From the NCBI GenBank assembly GCA_964461995.1, contig CAYWXL010000004.1, positions 1-64,000 of the forward strand: a DNA stretch of 64,000 nt, given 5' to 3'. Positions 33,701-41,175 of the stretch are shown here, in pieces (position 1 is the stretch's first letter; each line of letters starts with the position of its first letter). The position numbers and the translations under genes are program-made. A model generated the notes under the pieces. The model ran no database searches. It was not told the DNA's origin and worked only from the letters and a program-made list of their open reading frames with translations. The stretch comes from JALSRK01 sp964461995. Its GTDB lineage: Bacteria; Acidobacteriota; Terriglobia; Bryobacterales; Bryobacteraceae.

Positions 33701-33894
33701 TTCGTGGTTGTCTCACGGGTCAAGCCGGTAAGCACGTTGTTGACGGTGACTTTCGCGCCCGGGACCACGGCTCCGGTCGAGTCAGTCACGGTTCCGAAGA
33801 TCGTCACTGTGCCTTGCGCCATCAAGGCCGCCGGTAGCAGCAAGGCAAGCACGAAAAGGAGTGGCTTCCGCCACGCAAGTTGCGTCTTCATCAA
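30715..33894 (-). CDS. Oar-like TonB-dependent receptor (tandem copy 1)
   Basis: The 1059-residue protein has a signal peptide ending MAQG, a carboxypeptidase-regulatory domain at about 28-110 (VTIFGTVTDSTGAVVPGAKVTV), a plug (RIVELPLNGRNPIELQYLVAGV, QEFSIQTNSYAADKGRN) and a long outer-membrane barrel ending in Phe. NGRNP and SGTNEFHG are typical of the Oar-like receptors that are abundant in acidobacteria. The start is ATG 33892-33894 or the next ATG, behind GGGAGG. It is strongly similar to the gene just upstream. The ligand is unknown; proteins or large glycans have been suggested for this family. Confidence 0.88.
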   Translation of the reverse strand: MMKTQLAWRKPLLFVLALLLPAALMAQGTVTIFGTVTDSTGAVVPGAKVTVNNVLTGLTRETTTNEAGNYVVSQLPVGVYSVTVEAEGFKTAIQDDIRVQVDENRRVDLALEVGAVSESITVEATLAQVETREGAIKEVIDAQRIVELPLNGRNPIELQYLVAGVGRRTGRGQAQNPSVSINGTRTNANNYTLDGGDNHDPYFNSPAAFPNPDALQEFSIQTNSYAADKGRNAGIIMNAVTKSGTNEFHGTVFEFLRNEKLNARNFFANDVPPFKRNQYGGTLGGRIIRDKLFFFGSYQGTRERSAPGSVTATVLTEAQRGGDFSGLSKTIKDPTTGQPFPGNVIPSDRLSQPALKFLDAFIPLPNRGEDLYTFASQQLINDEQVIAKIDYNVSDANRLYGRLFYNYNYTEQAVGNIPDFLAGIDYRNWNIVVNDTHVFTPTLLNTITFTFADIDRVQNSIVPGNQTWMDFGAGFTRTMTADAPAAHDTRVDGYFRAFSRFPLNHFRNNIMISDDVSWNRGNHFLRFGGEVRRSILDLQEFFRGDPFVRFRNRFTGDAAADFMLGLPTQFMQIAEDSNKPRTWEIAFFIQDDWKATQRLTLNLGLRWEPYLPFIDVTNKFSQVRLGQQSQVFPSAPEGVVFPGDPGVPRAMIPNRWANFGPRFGFAWDLFGTGRTAIRGGYGLFYSQIRQQAHNQISTNQPFSLKLTVDDPPGGLEDPYRETGNPFPFQPPQTPEEAENYNWVLPMQITQWNPDFRNAIVQQWNFNIQQQFASSYIFTAAYVGTKGNHLYMSNEANPGIYGLPGGLNQRRPLYPTFSRIRDMSAQGNSTYHALQLTLNKRMSQGFTILANYTLGKLLDDASSDGDAPSNPWNIANEKGHSDLDISHRFTASFIWELPKLSNASPFVKHVLGGWSTNGIITLESGRWLSVVSGEDRSGSGVNQDRADVVGDWKLSSDRPKDDRIAKWFNTSAFTKNQPGTFGNAGRNILEGPGLVDVTLGLFKNFQLTERFRLQFRSEFFNLFNNVNLGNPNTNVSSKNFGRITSAGAPRVVQLALKLMF

Positions 33895-33959
33895 AGACCT
33901 CCCTTTTGAACCACCGGCCGACCCGGGAGTTTCGCCCAGCCCACCCGGCGGACCAGTCT

Positions 33960-33982
33960 CGGCGGCGCTGCGTGAGCCGCCG
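33960..33982. other. Hairpin in the leader of receptor copy 1
   Basis: The 7-bp perfect inverted repeat CGGCGGC / GCCGCCG (33960-33966 and 33976-33982) has a 9-nt loop. No T-run follows on either strand, so it is not a clear terminator. It lies 66 bp upstream of the minus-strand receptor start, in the 170-bp gap between the two receptor genes, and might shape the leader of that mRNA. Confidence 0.35.
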
Positions 33983-34064
33983 CTCTGTTGTGGGGAACGA
34001 ACGGCTAGGAGGTTTTTATGACAACTTCACCGGCGGCCAGTGAGGGTAAGGATGGGTTCCAGGC

Positions 34065-37000
34065 TCAAAAGATCAGCTTGGCGGCGAGCTGTATGACCCG
34101 GGGCTCTCCGGCGGTGGTGATGTATCCGAATTTCGCTGAGCTTAGATTCGTGTTCGGATTGCCGAAGTTCACCCGGTTGAGAAGGTTGAAGAACTCGGTG
34201 CGGATTTCGATGCGCCGCTGTTCGCTGAGCAAGATGTTCTTGACGGCGCCGAGGTTGATCACAAAGAGTCCTGGACCCTGGATGATGTTGCGCCCTGCGG
34301 TGCCGAAGGTTCCCGGGGGATTCGGGGCGAAGGCGGCCGTATTGAAGTACCTCCGGACGAGTTCGCTGCGGGGACGGCCGGAGGGCAAGGCTGGATCCCC
34401 AACGAGATCGGCTCGGTCCTGGTTGACCCCCGCTCCGGAGTTGTCGAGGCCAGAGACCACAGAGAGCCAGCGGCCCGAGTTGGCGACAACGATACCGTTC
34501 AGTTGCCAACCGCTGAGAACGGCGCGTTCTGGACGGCCGAGCCCGCGGGCGTGCGGCAAATCCCAGACGAACGAAGCGACGAACCGGTGGGTCATGTCGA
34601 AGTCCGAACGGCCTTTCTCGGCGCGGATGTTCCATGGGTTCGCCGGCATGTCGCTGTCCGAGGAGGCGTCATCGAGGAGCTTGCCGAACGTGTAGTTGGC
34701 GAGGACGCTCAAGCCGCGGGCAAAGCGCCGCTGCAGCGTCAGTTGAAGCGAGTGGTAGGTGGAGTTTCCGACGCTCGTCTGATTCCGGACGGAGCCGAAC
34801 CAAGGCGCCAGGGGGCGGCGTTCATCGAGCGGGCGGCCAGACCCGTCGTAGAGCCCGGGGTTCAGCTCGTTCATCATGAACAAATGATTGCCTTTGCTGC
34901 CGACGTAGGCAGCCGTGACCAGGTGATTGCTCCCGAGCTGGCGCTGCAGGCTCACGTTCCATTGCTGGACGATGGCATTGCGGAAATCCGGCGACCATTG
35001 CGTGATTGCCAAGGGCGTGCGAAAGCGGTAGTTTTTCCGGTCTTCCGGCGTCACGGGCGGTGAGTACGGGAAGGGGTTCTCGCCCGGCGCATACGGGTCG
35101 TCGATTCCTCCGGGGGGCTCGGTCATGATGAGTTTCATCGAGAAGGGCTGGTTGGTGGAGATCTGGTTGTGGGCCTGCTGGCGAATCTGCGAGTAGAAGA
35201 TGCCATAGCCGCCGCGAAGCGTGAAGCGTCCGTGACCGAAGGGATCGAGGGCGAAGCCGAACCGAGGGCCAAAGTTGCTCCAGATGTTCCGGAGAGTGGA
35301 TCGAGGCACACCTGGATCGCCGGCGAAAACAAGTCCCGGAGGAGCGTTGGGGTACAGTTGTGACGCCCACCCCGGCCGGATCTGTGCGAAACGGTCGAAT
35401 TCATCGACGAAAGGCAGGTACGGCTCCCAGCGGAGGCCGAGGTTCAGGGTGAGCCGCGAACTGGTTTTCCAGTCGTCCTGGATATAAAGGGCATACTCCT
35501 CGGAGCGGGGCCGGTTGGCGTCCTCGGCGATCTGCACGGCTTCCTGAGGGAGCCCGAGGAGCAGATCGGCCGCCGCGTCGCCAGTGAACTGGCTGCGGAA
35601 GCGCAGACGCGGGTCACCCAGGAAGAACTCCTGAAGATTCAAGCGGCTCCAGCGGACATCACCGCCGATCTGCAACAGGTGCGAGCCCCGGGTCAGGCTG
35701 AGGCTGTCAGAGAGCTGGGTGCTGTTGCGGTTGTGGGTCAGGGGGAACCGCGAGAACGCCTGAAAGTACCCGGCCACCTGGGTGTCATGCGCGGCAGGCG
35801 CTTCACCCCGAAACGCGCGAGTGAAGCCGGCGCCAAAGTCGGTCCAGGTTCGGTTGCCGGGGACAATGCTTTGCTGGCGCCGGCTGATGCGGATGAAGGA
35901 CGTGGTGACGCGGTTGATCATCCTAGGTCCGAAGACGTGGGTGTTGACGCCGGTCACATTGAGGTTGTCGTAAGCCGTGGCGGCGAAGAAGCCCGGTAGA
36001 TTCCCGGTGGCCTCGCGGCGGTCTCGCCAGTTATAGACGACCCGGCCCGTAAGACGGTCGGCCCGGCCGAACTGACGGTCCACACGGGCAATCCATTGGT
36101 GCTCGTCGAGCCTTTCCTCGCTGGAAAACGTGTACAGACCATCTGGGCGGTTGGGTTCCGGTACGAACGCATCCAGGAATCTCAGGGCCGCGGGATTGAG
36201 GCGGTTCTTCGGAATCACGTTGTCCGGGAAAAAGCCGCCCGTGGGGTCTGCGAGGGGCTTGCCGAGGGCGGAGAAGTCGCCGGTGCGCTGGGCGCCTGTG
36301 AGGACGGTGGCGGTTTGGGCGGCCGGCGAGCTGCGCTGGTATGTGGTTTGCCAGGCGACGAAAAAGAAAGTCCGGTTCCGTTGGAGCGGTCCGCCGAGGG
36401 TGGCGCCGAACTGGTTGCGCTTGAACGGGGGAACCGTATTGGCGAAGAAGTTTCTCGCGTTCAGCTTCTGGTTGCGCACGAACTCGAAAAGCGAGCCGTG
36501 AAACTCGTTGGTGCCGGACTTGGTCACGGCGTTCATGCGGGCCCCGGAATTGCGGCCGCCCGCGGCGCTGTAGGAGCTTGTCTGGATGGTGAACTCCTGC
36601 AACGCGTCAGGGGAGGGAAACACAGCGGGGGTATTGAAATAAGGATCGTGATTGTCACCGCCGTCCAACGTGTAGTTGTTCGTGTTGGGGCGCGAGCCGT
36701 TGATGGAAACGCCGCGGTTCTGGGCTTGTCCGAGAGCGGTTGTCCAGCCGACGCCGGCGATCAAGTATTGAAGCTCCAGCGGATTCCGCCCATTCAACGG
36801 CAAGTCGCGGATGCGGCGAGAGCCGATGGAGCTCTTGAGCGCCCCGGAACGGGTTTCGATCATAGCTGGTTCCTCCGGGATGGTCACGGTCTGATGTACT
36901 GCTTCCAGGGTGAGACGGAAGTCCAGCCGGACGGTTTGGTTAACCTGCAGGCGAATGCCGGTGCGGCTCAATGGCCGGAACCCAGCGGCTAAGACGGTGA

Positions 37001-37238
37001 CCCGGTAGTTTCCCGGCGGCAGGAGAGGGATGACGTAGTCGCCCAGCAAGTTCGACCAGGCGGTGCGGATCAAGCCCGTGGCTTCATTGCTGGCCGTCAC
37101 GCGCACTCCGGGAACCGCGGCGCCGGAGGTATCCGAGACGACACCTATGATTGCAGCGGTCTGGGCGAAGACAGCGGGCGCTCCCAGCAGCAGCAACCCC
37201 CCGGCGGCCAGGGAACATACCTGAACGCCGGCCCTCAT
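34065..37238 (-). CDS. Oar-like TonB-dependent receptor (tandem copy 2)
   Basis: The 1057-residue protein from ATG 37236-37238 has a signal peptide (MRAGVQVCSLAAGGLLLLGA to VFAQ), a carboxypeptidase-regulatory domain (IGVVSDTSGAAVPGVRVTA), a plug with RDLPLNGRNPLELQYLIAGV and a barrel ending LAAKLIF. TTG 37259 is a less likely start. Stretches nearly identical to copy 1 include LDGGDNHDPYFN, LNARNFFAN, VPPFKRNQ and NQPFS, so the two arose by tandem duplication with later divergence. It follows the anti-sigma gene by about 64 bp in the same direction, which suggests control by the ECF sigma factor encoded upstream. Confidence 0.88.
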   Translation of the reverse strand: MRAGVQVCSLAAGGLLLLGAPAVFAQTAAIIGVVSDTSGAAVPGVRVTASNEATGLIRTAWSNLLGDYVIPLLPPGNYRVTVLAAGFRPLSRTGIRLQVNQTVRLDFRLTLEAVHQTVTIPEEPAMIETRSGALKSSIGSRRIRDLPLNGRNPLELQYLIAGVGWTTALGQAQNRGVSINGSRPNTNNYTLDGGDNHDPYFNTPAVFPSPDALQEFTIQTSSYSAAGGRNSGARMNAVTKSGTNEFHGSLFEFVRNQKLNARNFFANTVPPFKRNQFGATLGGPLQRNRTFFFVAWQTTYQRSSPAAQTATVLTGAQRTGDFSALGKPLADPTGGFFPDNVIPKNRLNPAALRFLDAFVPEPNRPDGLYTFSSEERLDEHQWIARVDRQFGRADRLTGRVVYNWRDRREATGNLPGFFAATAYDNLNVTGVNTHVFGPRMINRVTTSFIRISRRQQSIVPGNRTWTDFGAGFTRAFRGEAPAAHDTQVAGYFQAFSRFPLTHNRNSTQLSDSLSLTRGSHLLQIGGDVRWSRLNLQEFFLGDPRLRFRSQFTGDAAADLLLGLPQEAVQIAEDANRPRSEEYALYIQDDWKTSSRLTLNLGLRWEPYLPFVDEFDRFAQIRPGWASQLYPNAPPGLVFAGDPGVPRSTLRNIWSNFGPRFGFALDPFGHGRFTLRGGYGIFYSQIRQQAHNQISTNQPFSMKLIMTEPPGGIDDPYAPGENPFPYSPPVTPEDRKNYRFRTPLAITQWSPDFRNAIVQQWNVSLQRQLGSNHLVTAAYVGSKGNHLFMMNELNPGLYDGSGRPLDERRPLAPWFGSVRNQTSVGNSTYHSLQLTLQRRFARGLSVLANYTFGKLLDDASSDSDMPANPWNIRAEKGRSDFDMTHRFVASFVWDLPHARGLGRPERAVLSGWQLNGIVVANSGRWLSVVSGLDNSGAGVNQDRADLVGDPALPSGRPRSELVRRYFNTAAFAPNPPGTFGTAGRNIIQGPGLFVINLGAVKNILLSEQRRIEIRTEFFNLLNRVNFGNPNTNLSSAKFGYITTAGEPRVIQLAAKLIF

Positions 37239-37302
37239 TGCCTTACTAGAGTACAACAACTACGGCGCGCCGGCGGAGCCAATCTAGACGGTCTAGCTGG
37301 CC

Positions 37303-39156
37303 TTACTCGTCCTCGAGATACCGGCTTTCGGCTGTTTCGGGGGCTTCACTGCGCACCATCGTTTGGTAAAAGCCGTTCGTTCCCTCCCGAGCGGCGGCGA
37401 TCAAGGCCACGAGCTGTTGAATGGCCCCGCGGACGTCCGCATGGCGGGGCGCGGTGTCCGACACTGTAAACAGTTCGAGCGAAAGCGAGTTTGCCTCCGA
37501 AACGACGTCGAGGATCTGCCTGGACAGCTCGAGCACGGGAAGGGTACTGTCGAACGCTGATGGTCCGAGGCCGGTCCGGTTTTCGCCGGCCAGAGGCGCG
37601 AGCCGCTGCTCGAGTTCCTCGAGGGTGCGTTGCAAAGCTGTCGAATGATCCCGCACCATCACCTCAACCAGCCATTGGGAAGTGTGGCCCAGTCGGGACA
37701 AAGATGGGGGAGGGAAACGCTTCACTAGCCGGTGAAGCGCCCAAGCTTGCGCCCACGCCTCCTGTGAAAGACTGACGACCGTGGTTGAAAAGGCCGCAAC
37801 TTCCTGGTCAGCCGTGCTGGCGTCTTCATCGGAGAGGAGCCGCTTGAGTTCGCTTTCGGCTGGTATGCCGCCTCTGGTGGAGAGGATAGTTGCCGACGGC
37901 TTCGAGCGGGTGTCGGGGCGCGCGGGGAGGCCGGCTGTCGGCGTCTGAATGCTCAGCGTGAGTCCTGGGATGCCCTCGACGGCGGCGGCGATCTGCCGCA
38001 ACTCTTCTTCAGAGGAGGCTACGCCCCGCAGCTCAATTGTTCCCTGGGTGGTCCGGCGCACTTCGAAGGCGCCGCGGCGGCACTCGCCCAACCGATGAAG
38101 CGCGTAGAAAACTTCGACTTCGGCATGGCGCAAAGAAAGCCCGCCGGCGCTCTCCACCCGGGACTTTCGGGGTTCAGGTTGCCGAGCTTTTGAGCGGGGC
38201 GCCGGCCGGGCGGCGAACAACGAACTAGGGAGTACGTGGGAAGGCAGCGCCTCGAACCGCACGGTGGCGAACTCACACTCGACGAGGCCTTCGGCTGTCC
38301 GGAACCGGAGAACTTGGCGAACCGGCCACCAGTCAGACGCCCGCACGAGGAGTTCCGCTTCGGCGATACCGAACCGGGGCACTGGTCCCTTGTTCTTGGT
38401 CTCGAGCAACCAGCCTTCGGCGCCGTTCCCGAGACGCACTTTCCGGACGGCGTCCACGGCGTTCTGTAGCGAGGCGCGCCAGGCGCTGAACGACGCTGCT
38501 GACAGGGCGTCTTCAGGCGCCATCGAGTTGGCTTGGAAGACCGGTTGGAGTTTCGCCCAAAGCTGTCGATTGCCTTCGCGCCGGACTTCGCCGCGATCCG
38601 GCGCGTACCAGTTCTCAAGGATTCCTGGTCCCTCGGGGAGGAACTCCGGTGGGGTGCATGAGACCCGGACAGTGCGGTGCAGCACGCCCTGTTCCACGCT
38701 CCGGACCACGCCCGCCTCTCGACGAATCATCGCGGCGATCAACTCCTTGGCCGAGAGCCGGAAGCCACCGAACTCCGGCAGCCAGAGTACGACGGCCGTA
38801 ACCGCCACGGCCGCCCCGGCGAACTTCCAGAACCGCGGCCCCGGCGTCCACCGGCGGGCGGACTCGGTTTCCACCGGGCGGGAGGCCAGTTGCTCGAGCC
38901 GGATCGGAAACTCGCGCCACCCTTTCGGAGGGGGCGTCATTTCCGCGTGGAGTTTGGCGGGCCGCCAGCGAGCCAGAGCTTCGATGGCGCCTTCCATCTG
39001 CCGCAGGCGGCTGCGGCAATCCCAACAGGCTTCCAGATGGCGTTTCGCTTTGGCCGCCTGGCGGGCCGCAAGTTCGCCGTCGAGGTAGCTCAGCAGCTCC
39101 TCGTCAGAGAGGTGGCGCAGGCGTGACAGCCAGTTTCTCGGGATCCGGCTAAGCAT
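37303..39156 (-). CDS. Large transmembrane zinc-finger anti-sigma factor
   Basis: The 617-residue protein begins with an anti-sigma zinc finger, H40-x3-C44-x2-C47 (RHLEACWDC), preceded by LSDEELLSYLDGEL as in ZAS-domain proteins. One membrane helix lies at about 109-126. The remaining ~490 residues would be periplasmic and mix alpha and beta stretches with no family I recognise; most anti-sigma factors of this type are much shorter. Its start overlaps the ECF sigma gene by 8 bp, so the pair is translationally coupled. It presumably holds the sigma factor until a periplasmic signal, possibly from the receptors encoded downstream, is sensed. Confidence 0.8.
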   Translation of the reverse strand: MLSRIPRNWLSRLRHLSDEELLSYLDGELAARQAAKAKRHLEACWDCRSRLRQMEGAIEALARWRPAKLHAEMTPPPKGWREFPIRLEQLASRPVETESARRWTPGPRFWKFAGAAVAVTAVVLWLPEFGGFRLSAKELIAAMIRREAGVVRSVEQGVLHRTVRVSCTPPEFLPEGPGILENWYAPDRGEVRREGNRQLWAKLQPVFQANSMAPEDALSAASFSAWRASLQNAVDAVRKVRLGNGAEGWLLETKNKGPVPRFGIAEAELLVRASDWWPVRQVLRFRTAEGLVECEFATVRFEALPSHVLPSSLFAARPAPRSKARQPEPRKSRVESAGGLSLRHAEVEVFYALHRLGECRRGAFEVRRTTQGTIELRGVASSEEELRQIAAAVEGIPGLTLSIQTPTAGLPARPDTRSKPSATILSTRGGIPAESELKRLLSDEDASTADQEVAAFSTTVVSLSQEAWAQAWALHRLVKRFPPPSLSRLGHTSQWLVEVMVRDHSTALQRTLEELEQRLAPLAGENRTGLGPSAFDSTLPVLELSRQILDVVSEANSLSLELFTVSDTAPRHADVRGAIQQLVALIAAAREGTNGFYQTMVRSEAPETAESRYLEDE

Positions 39157-39724
39157 TGATCTCCTTGACCAGTTTCCGCACCGCCCGGATCAAGAACGTC
39201 TGGACGGTGGACAGGCCGACTCCCAGGATCTCAGCGATTTCCCGGTATCTCAGTCCTTCCGCCCGCAAGTTGACGCAACGCCGCTCCTGCGGGGAAAGCG
39301 CAGCAAGCGCGGCGCGCACGGCTTCCCGCTTCTGCTTCTCGGCGAGGTCCGTTTCCAGGGAATTCTCTGCTTCTCGCGCTCCGGTGAGGTCCTCGAGCGT
39401 CTGCAGATCGCAGGATTGCTGCCGGTCCAGCTTGCGCAGGCGGTCTACCGCGAGGTTGTGTGCGGTGCGGAACACCCAGGCAGGGACGTTATCCACTCGG
39501 CTTCCCTCGCGGACGACGCTGTATAGGCGGAGGAACGCCTCCTGGGCCACGTCCTCGGCTTCGGCGGCGTCGCTCAAGATACTGAGCACGTACCGGTACA
39601 CGGGCATCCGGAGGCGGGTAAAAATCTCAGTGACAGCCTGCTCAAGCTCCGCAGGGCGGCCGGAAGCTCGCACGAAAGGCGCGGAAAGTCCAAGGGCCAG
39701 TAGGTCCGCCGCCTCTTCTTTCAT
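39149..39724 (-). CDS. ECF-type RNA polymerase sigma factor
   Basis: The 191-residue sigma70-family protein has region 2 (YRYVLSILSDAAEAEDVAQEAFLRLY, about residues 43-68; then WVFRTAHNLAVDRLRK) and region 4 (LSPQERRCVNLRAEGLRYREIAEILGVG with the helix-turn-helix, about 143-170). Regions 1 and 3 are absent, as in ECF factors. The ATG at 39722-39724 has no strong ribosome site. It is followed with an 8-bp overlap by its predicted anti-sigma factor and then by two receptors. No matching promoter motif could be defined. Confidence 0.93.
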   Translation of the reverse strand: MKEEAADLLALGLSAPFVRASGRPAELEQAVTEIFTRLRMPVYRYVLSILSDAAEAEDVAQEAFLRLYSVVREGSRVDNVPAWVFRTAHNLAVDRLRKLDRQQSCDLQTLEDLTGAREAENSLETDLAEKQKREAVRAALAALSPQERRCVNLRAEGLRYREIAEILGVGLSTVQTFLIRAVRKLVKEINA

Positions 39725-39739
39725 CGGAAACGCAATCTG

Positions 39740-39757
39740 ACGCTGCGCTAACAGCGT
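39740..39757. promoter_or_regulatory. Inverted repeat between the sigma and dehydratase genes
   Basis: ACGCTG (39740-39745) and CAGCGT (39752-39757) form a 6-bp inverted repeat with a 6-nt centre, 16 bp upstream of the sigma start. It could be an operator site, but it is short and may be chance. Confidence 0.25.
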
Positions 39758-39863
39758 ACAACATAAAGACCTTCCCCGGGCATCCTTTTACGACAGAGGG
39801 CTGACGGTTCAGGGAATCGGCGCCGGGCTGACTGCGAGCGCCAGGGGCCGCCGCCGTTTCTGC

Positions 39864-39869
39864 TATAGT
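39864..39869 (+). promoter_or_regulatory. -10 box just before the dehydratase gene
   Basis: TATAGT lies 9 nt before the ATG at 39879, so the transcript should start within about 3 nt of the start codon. No ribosome site is visible, which fits a leaderless mRNA. The -35 region is not recognisable. Confidence 0.5.
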
Positions 39870-39878
39870 TTTTCCGCT

Positions 39879-41114
39879 ATGAAACGAGAGATCGACCGGC
39901 GCGGATTTCTGCGGGCGGGGGGACTCGGGGTTCTAGCGCCGTTGTGGCAGGCGGTCTCCCGGGCCTCGGACAAGGCCAAGGTCTTCCACCTGAAGATCAC
40001 CGACCTGAAGACGTTCGTCGTCAACGTAGGCCGTGTCAACTGGGTGTTTTGCAAGGTTTACACCAACCAGGGACTCGTAGGGCTCGGCGAGGGCTCGGTC
40101 ACCAGCAAGGAAGCCACAATCGCCCAGGCCATCATGGAGCACAAACGTTTCCTGGTAGGCAAGGACCCGACCGACATCGAGCTGCTGTGGCAGGGCATGT
40201 TCCGCTACCCGCGCTGGCGCGGCGGGCCGGTGCTCAACAGCGCCATCAGCGCCGTGGAGATCGCCTTGTGGGACATCCTGGGCCAGGCGCTGGGCGTGCC
40301 CATCTACAAGCTGCTCGGGGGCCGCGCGCGGAAGCGCATCCGGATGTACAAGGACGTCGGCTCGACGCCGGAGGCGTTCCTCCAAGCCAAAGAGGAAGGC
40401 TACACGGCGGCCAAGTCGGGGTTCATCCGGGTTGACGATAACCTGGTGATCCCTCACTTCGCCGTCCGCGAGGGCATCCGGCGGCTGGAGGCGGTGCGGA
40501 AGGCCGTGGGCGAGGAGTTCGACGTCTGCGTGGACGCCCACGGCAAGCTCACGACGGTGATGGCCATCGAGTTCTGCACCGGCGTCGAGCACCTGCGGCC
40601 GTTCTTCGTCGAGGAACCCACGCAGCTCGAAGACCTGGACGAGCTGGCCCTGTTGCGCCAGAAGACGAAGGCGCCGCTGGCGACCGGCGAGCGGCTGTTT
40701 ACCAAGTACGCCTTCACCGCGCTCTGCGAGCGGCACCTGGTGAACTACATCCAGCCGGACGTGGTGCACGCGGGCGGCATCCTGGAGATGAAGAAGATTG
40801 GCGCCATCGCCGAAGCGCATCGGGTGGAGATGGCCCCGCACAATCCCCAGAGCGAAGTGAGCACCATGGCTTCGCTCCACGTGGACGCCACCACGCCCGC
40901 CTGCGTGATTCAGGAGTACAACCCGCGGCGGGAAGCGTGGATCCAGGACCTCTTCTACGGCGAGGGGGCCGTGGTGAAGGACGGCTTCGCCGAGCTGCCC
41001 AGCAAGCCGGGCCTCGGGGTGCGCCTGAACGAGAAAGTGGCGGCGAAGCACCCTTACCGGCCGGTGAACCGGCCCAACTACGTGTTCCGCGACGGCGGCG
41101 TGGCGGACCATTGA
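39879..41114 (+). CDS. Enolase-superfamily dehydratase (galactonate dehydratase-like), with Tat-type signal
   Basis: The 411-residue protein starts with a twin-arginine-like leader (MKREIDRRGFLRAGGLGVLAPLW cited as residues 1-23), so it is probably exported folded. The body is the mandelate racemase/muconate cycloisomerase fold. Metal ligands fall at D219, E245 and E271, with H221 and H321. These spacings equal those I recall for D-galactonate dehydratase (D183, H185, E209, E235, H285), so an acid-sugar dehydratase is likely. The exact substrate is not established. Export is unusual for DgoD. It is monocistronic and convergent with comM. Confidence 0.83.
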   Translation: MKREIDRRGFLRAGGLGVLAPLWQAVSRASDKAKVFHLKITDLKTFVVNVGRVNWVFCKVYTNQGLVGLGEGSVTSKEATIAQAIMEHKRFLVGKDPTDIELLWQGMFRYPRWRGGPVLNSAISAVEIALWDILGQALGVPIYKLLGGRARKRIRMYKDVGSTPEAFLQAKEEGYTAAKSGFIRVDDNLVIPHFAVREGIRRLEAVRKAVGEEFDVCVDAHGKLTTVMAIEFCTGVEHLRPFFVEEPTQLEDLDELALLRQKTKAPLATGERLFTKYAFTALCERHLVNYIQPDVVHAGGILEMKKIGAIAEAHRVEMAPHNPQSEVSTMASLHVDATTPACVIQEYNPRREAWIQDLFYGEGAVVKDGFAELPSKPGLGVRLNEKVAAKHPYRPVNRPNYVFRDGGVADH

Positions 41115-41175
41115 ACGTGCGGGCAGGGCAGCCGGCGCCGGTGCGTCACCGCTCGTGCGGAGGGGCTCGCCGTGC

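Noticed and set aside
34007..34695. A perfect AGGAGG with ATG 5 nt downstream on the plus strand, opening a 225-codon frame between the two receptor genes
   Set aside because: The frame runs almost wholly antisense to receptor copy 2, and its protein has no recognisable fold. The ribosome-like site is probably chance in a purine-rich spot.
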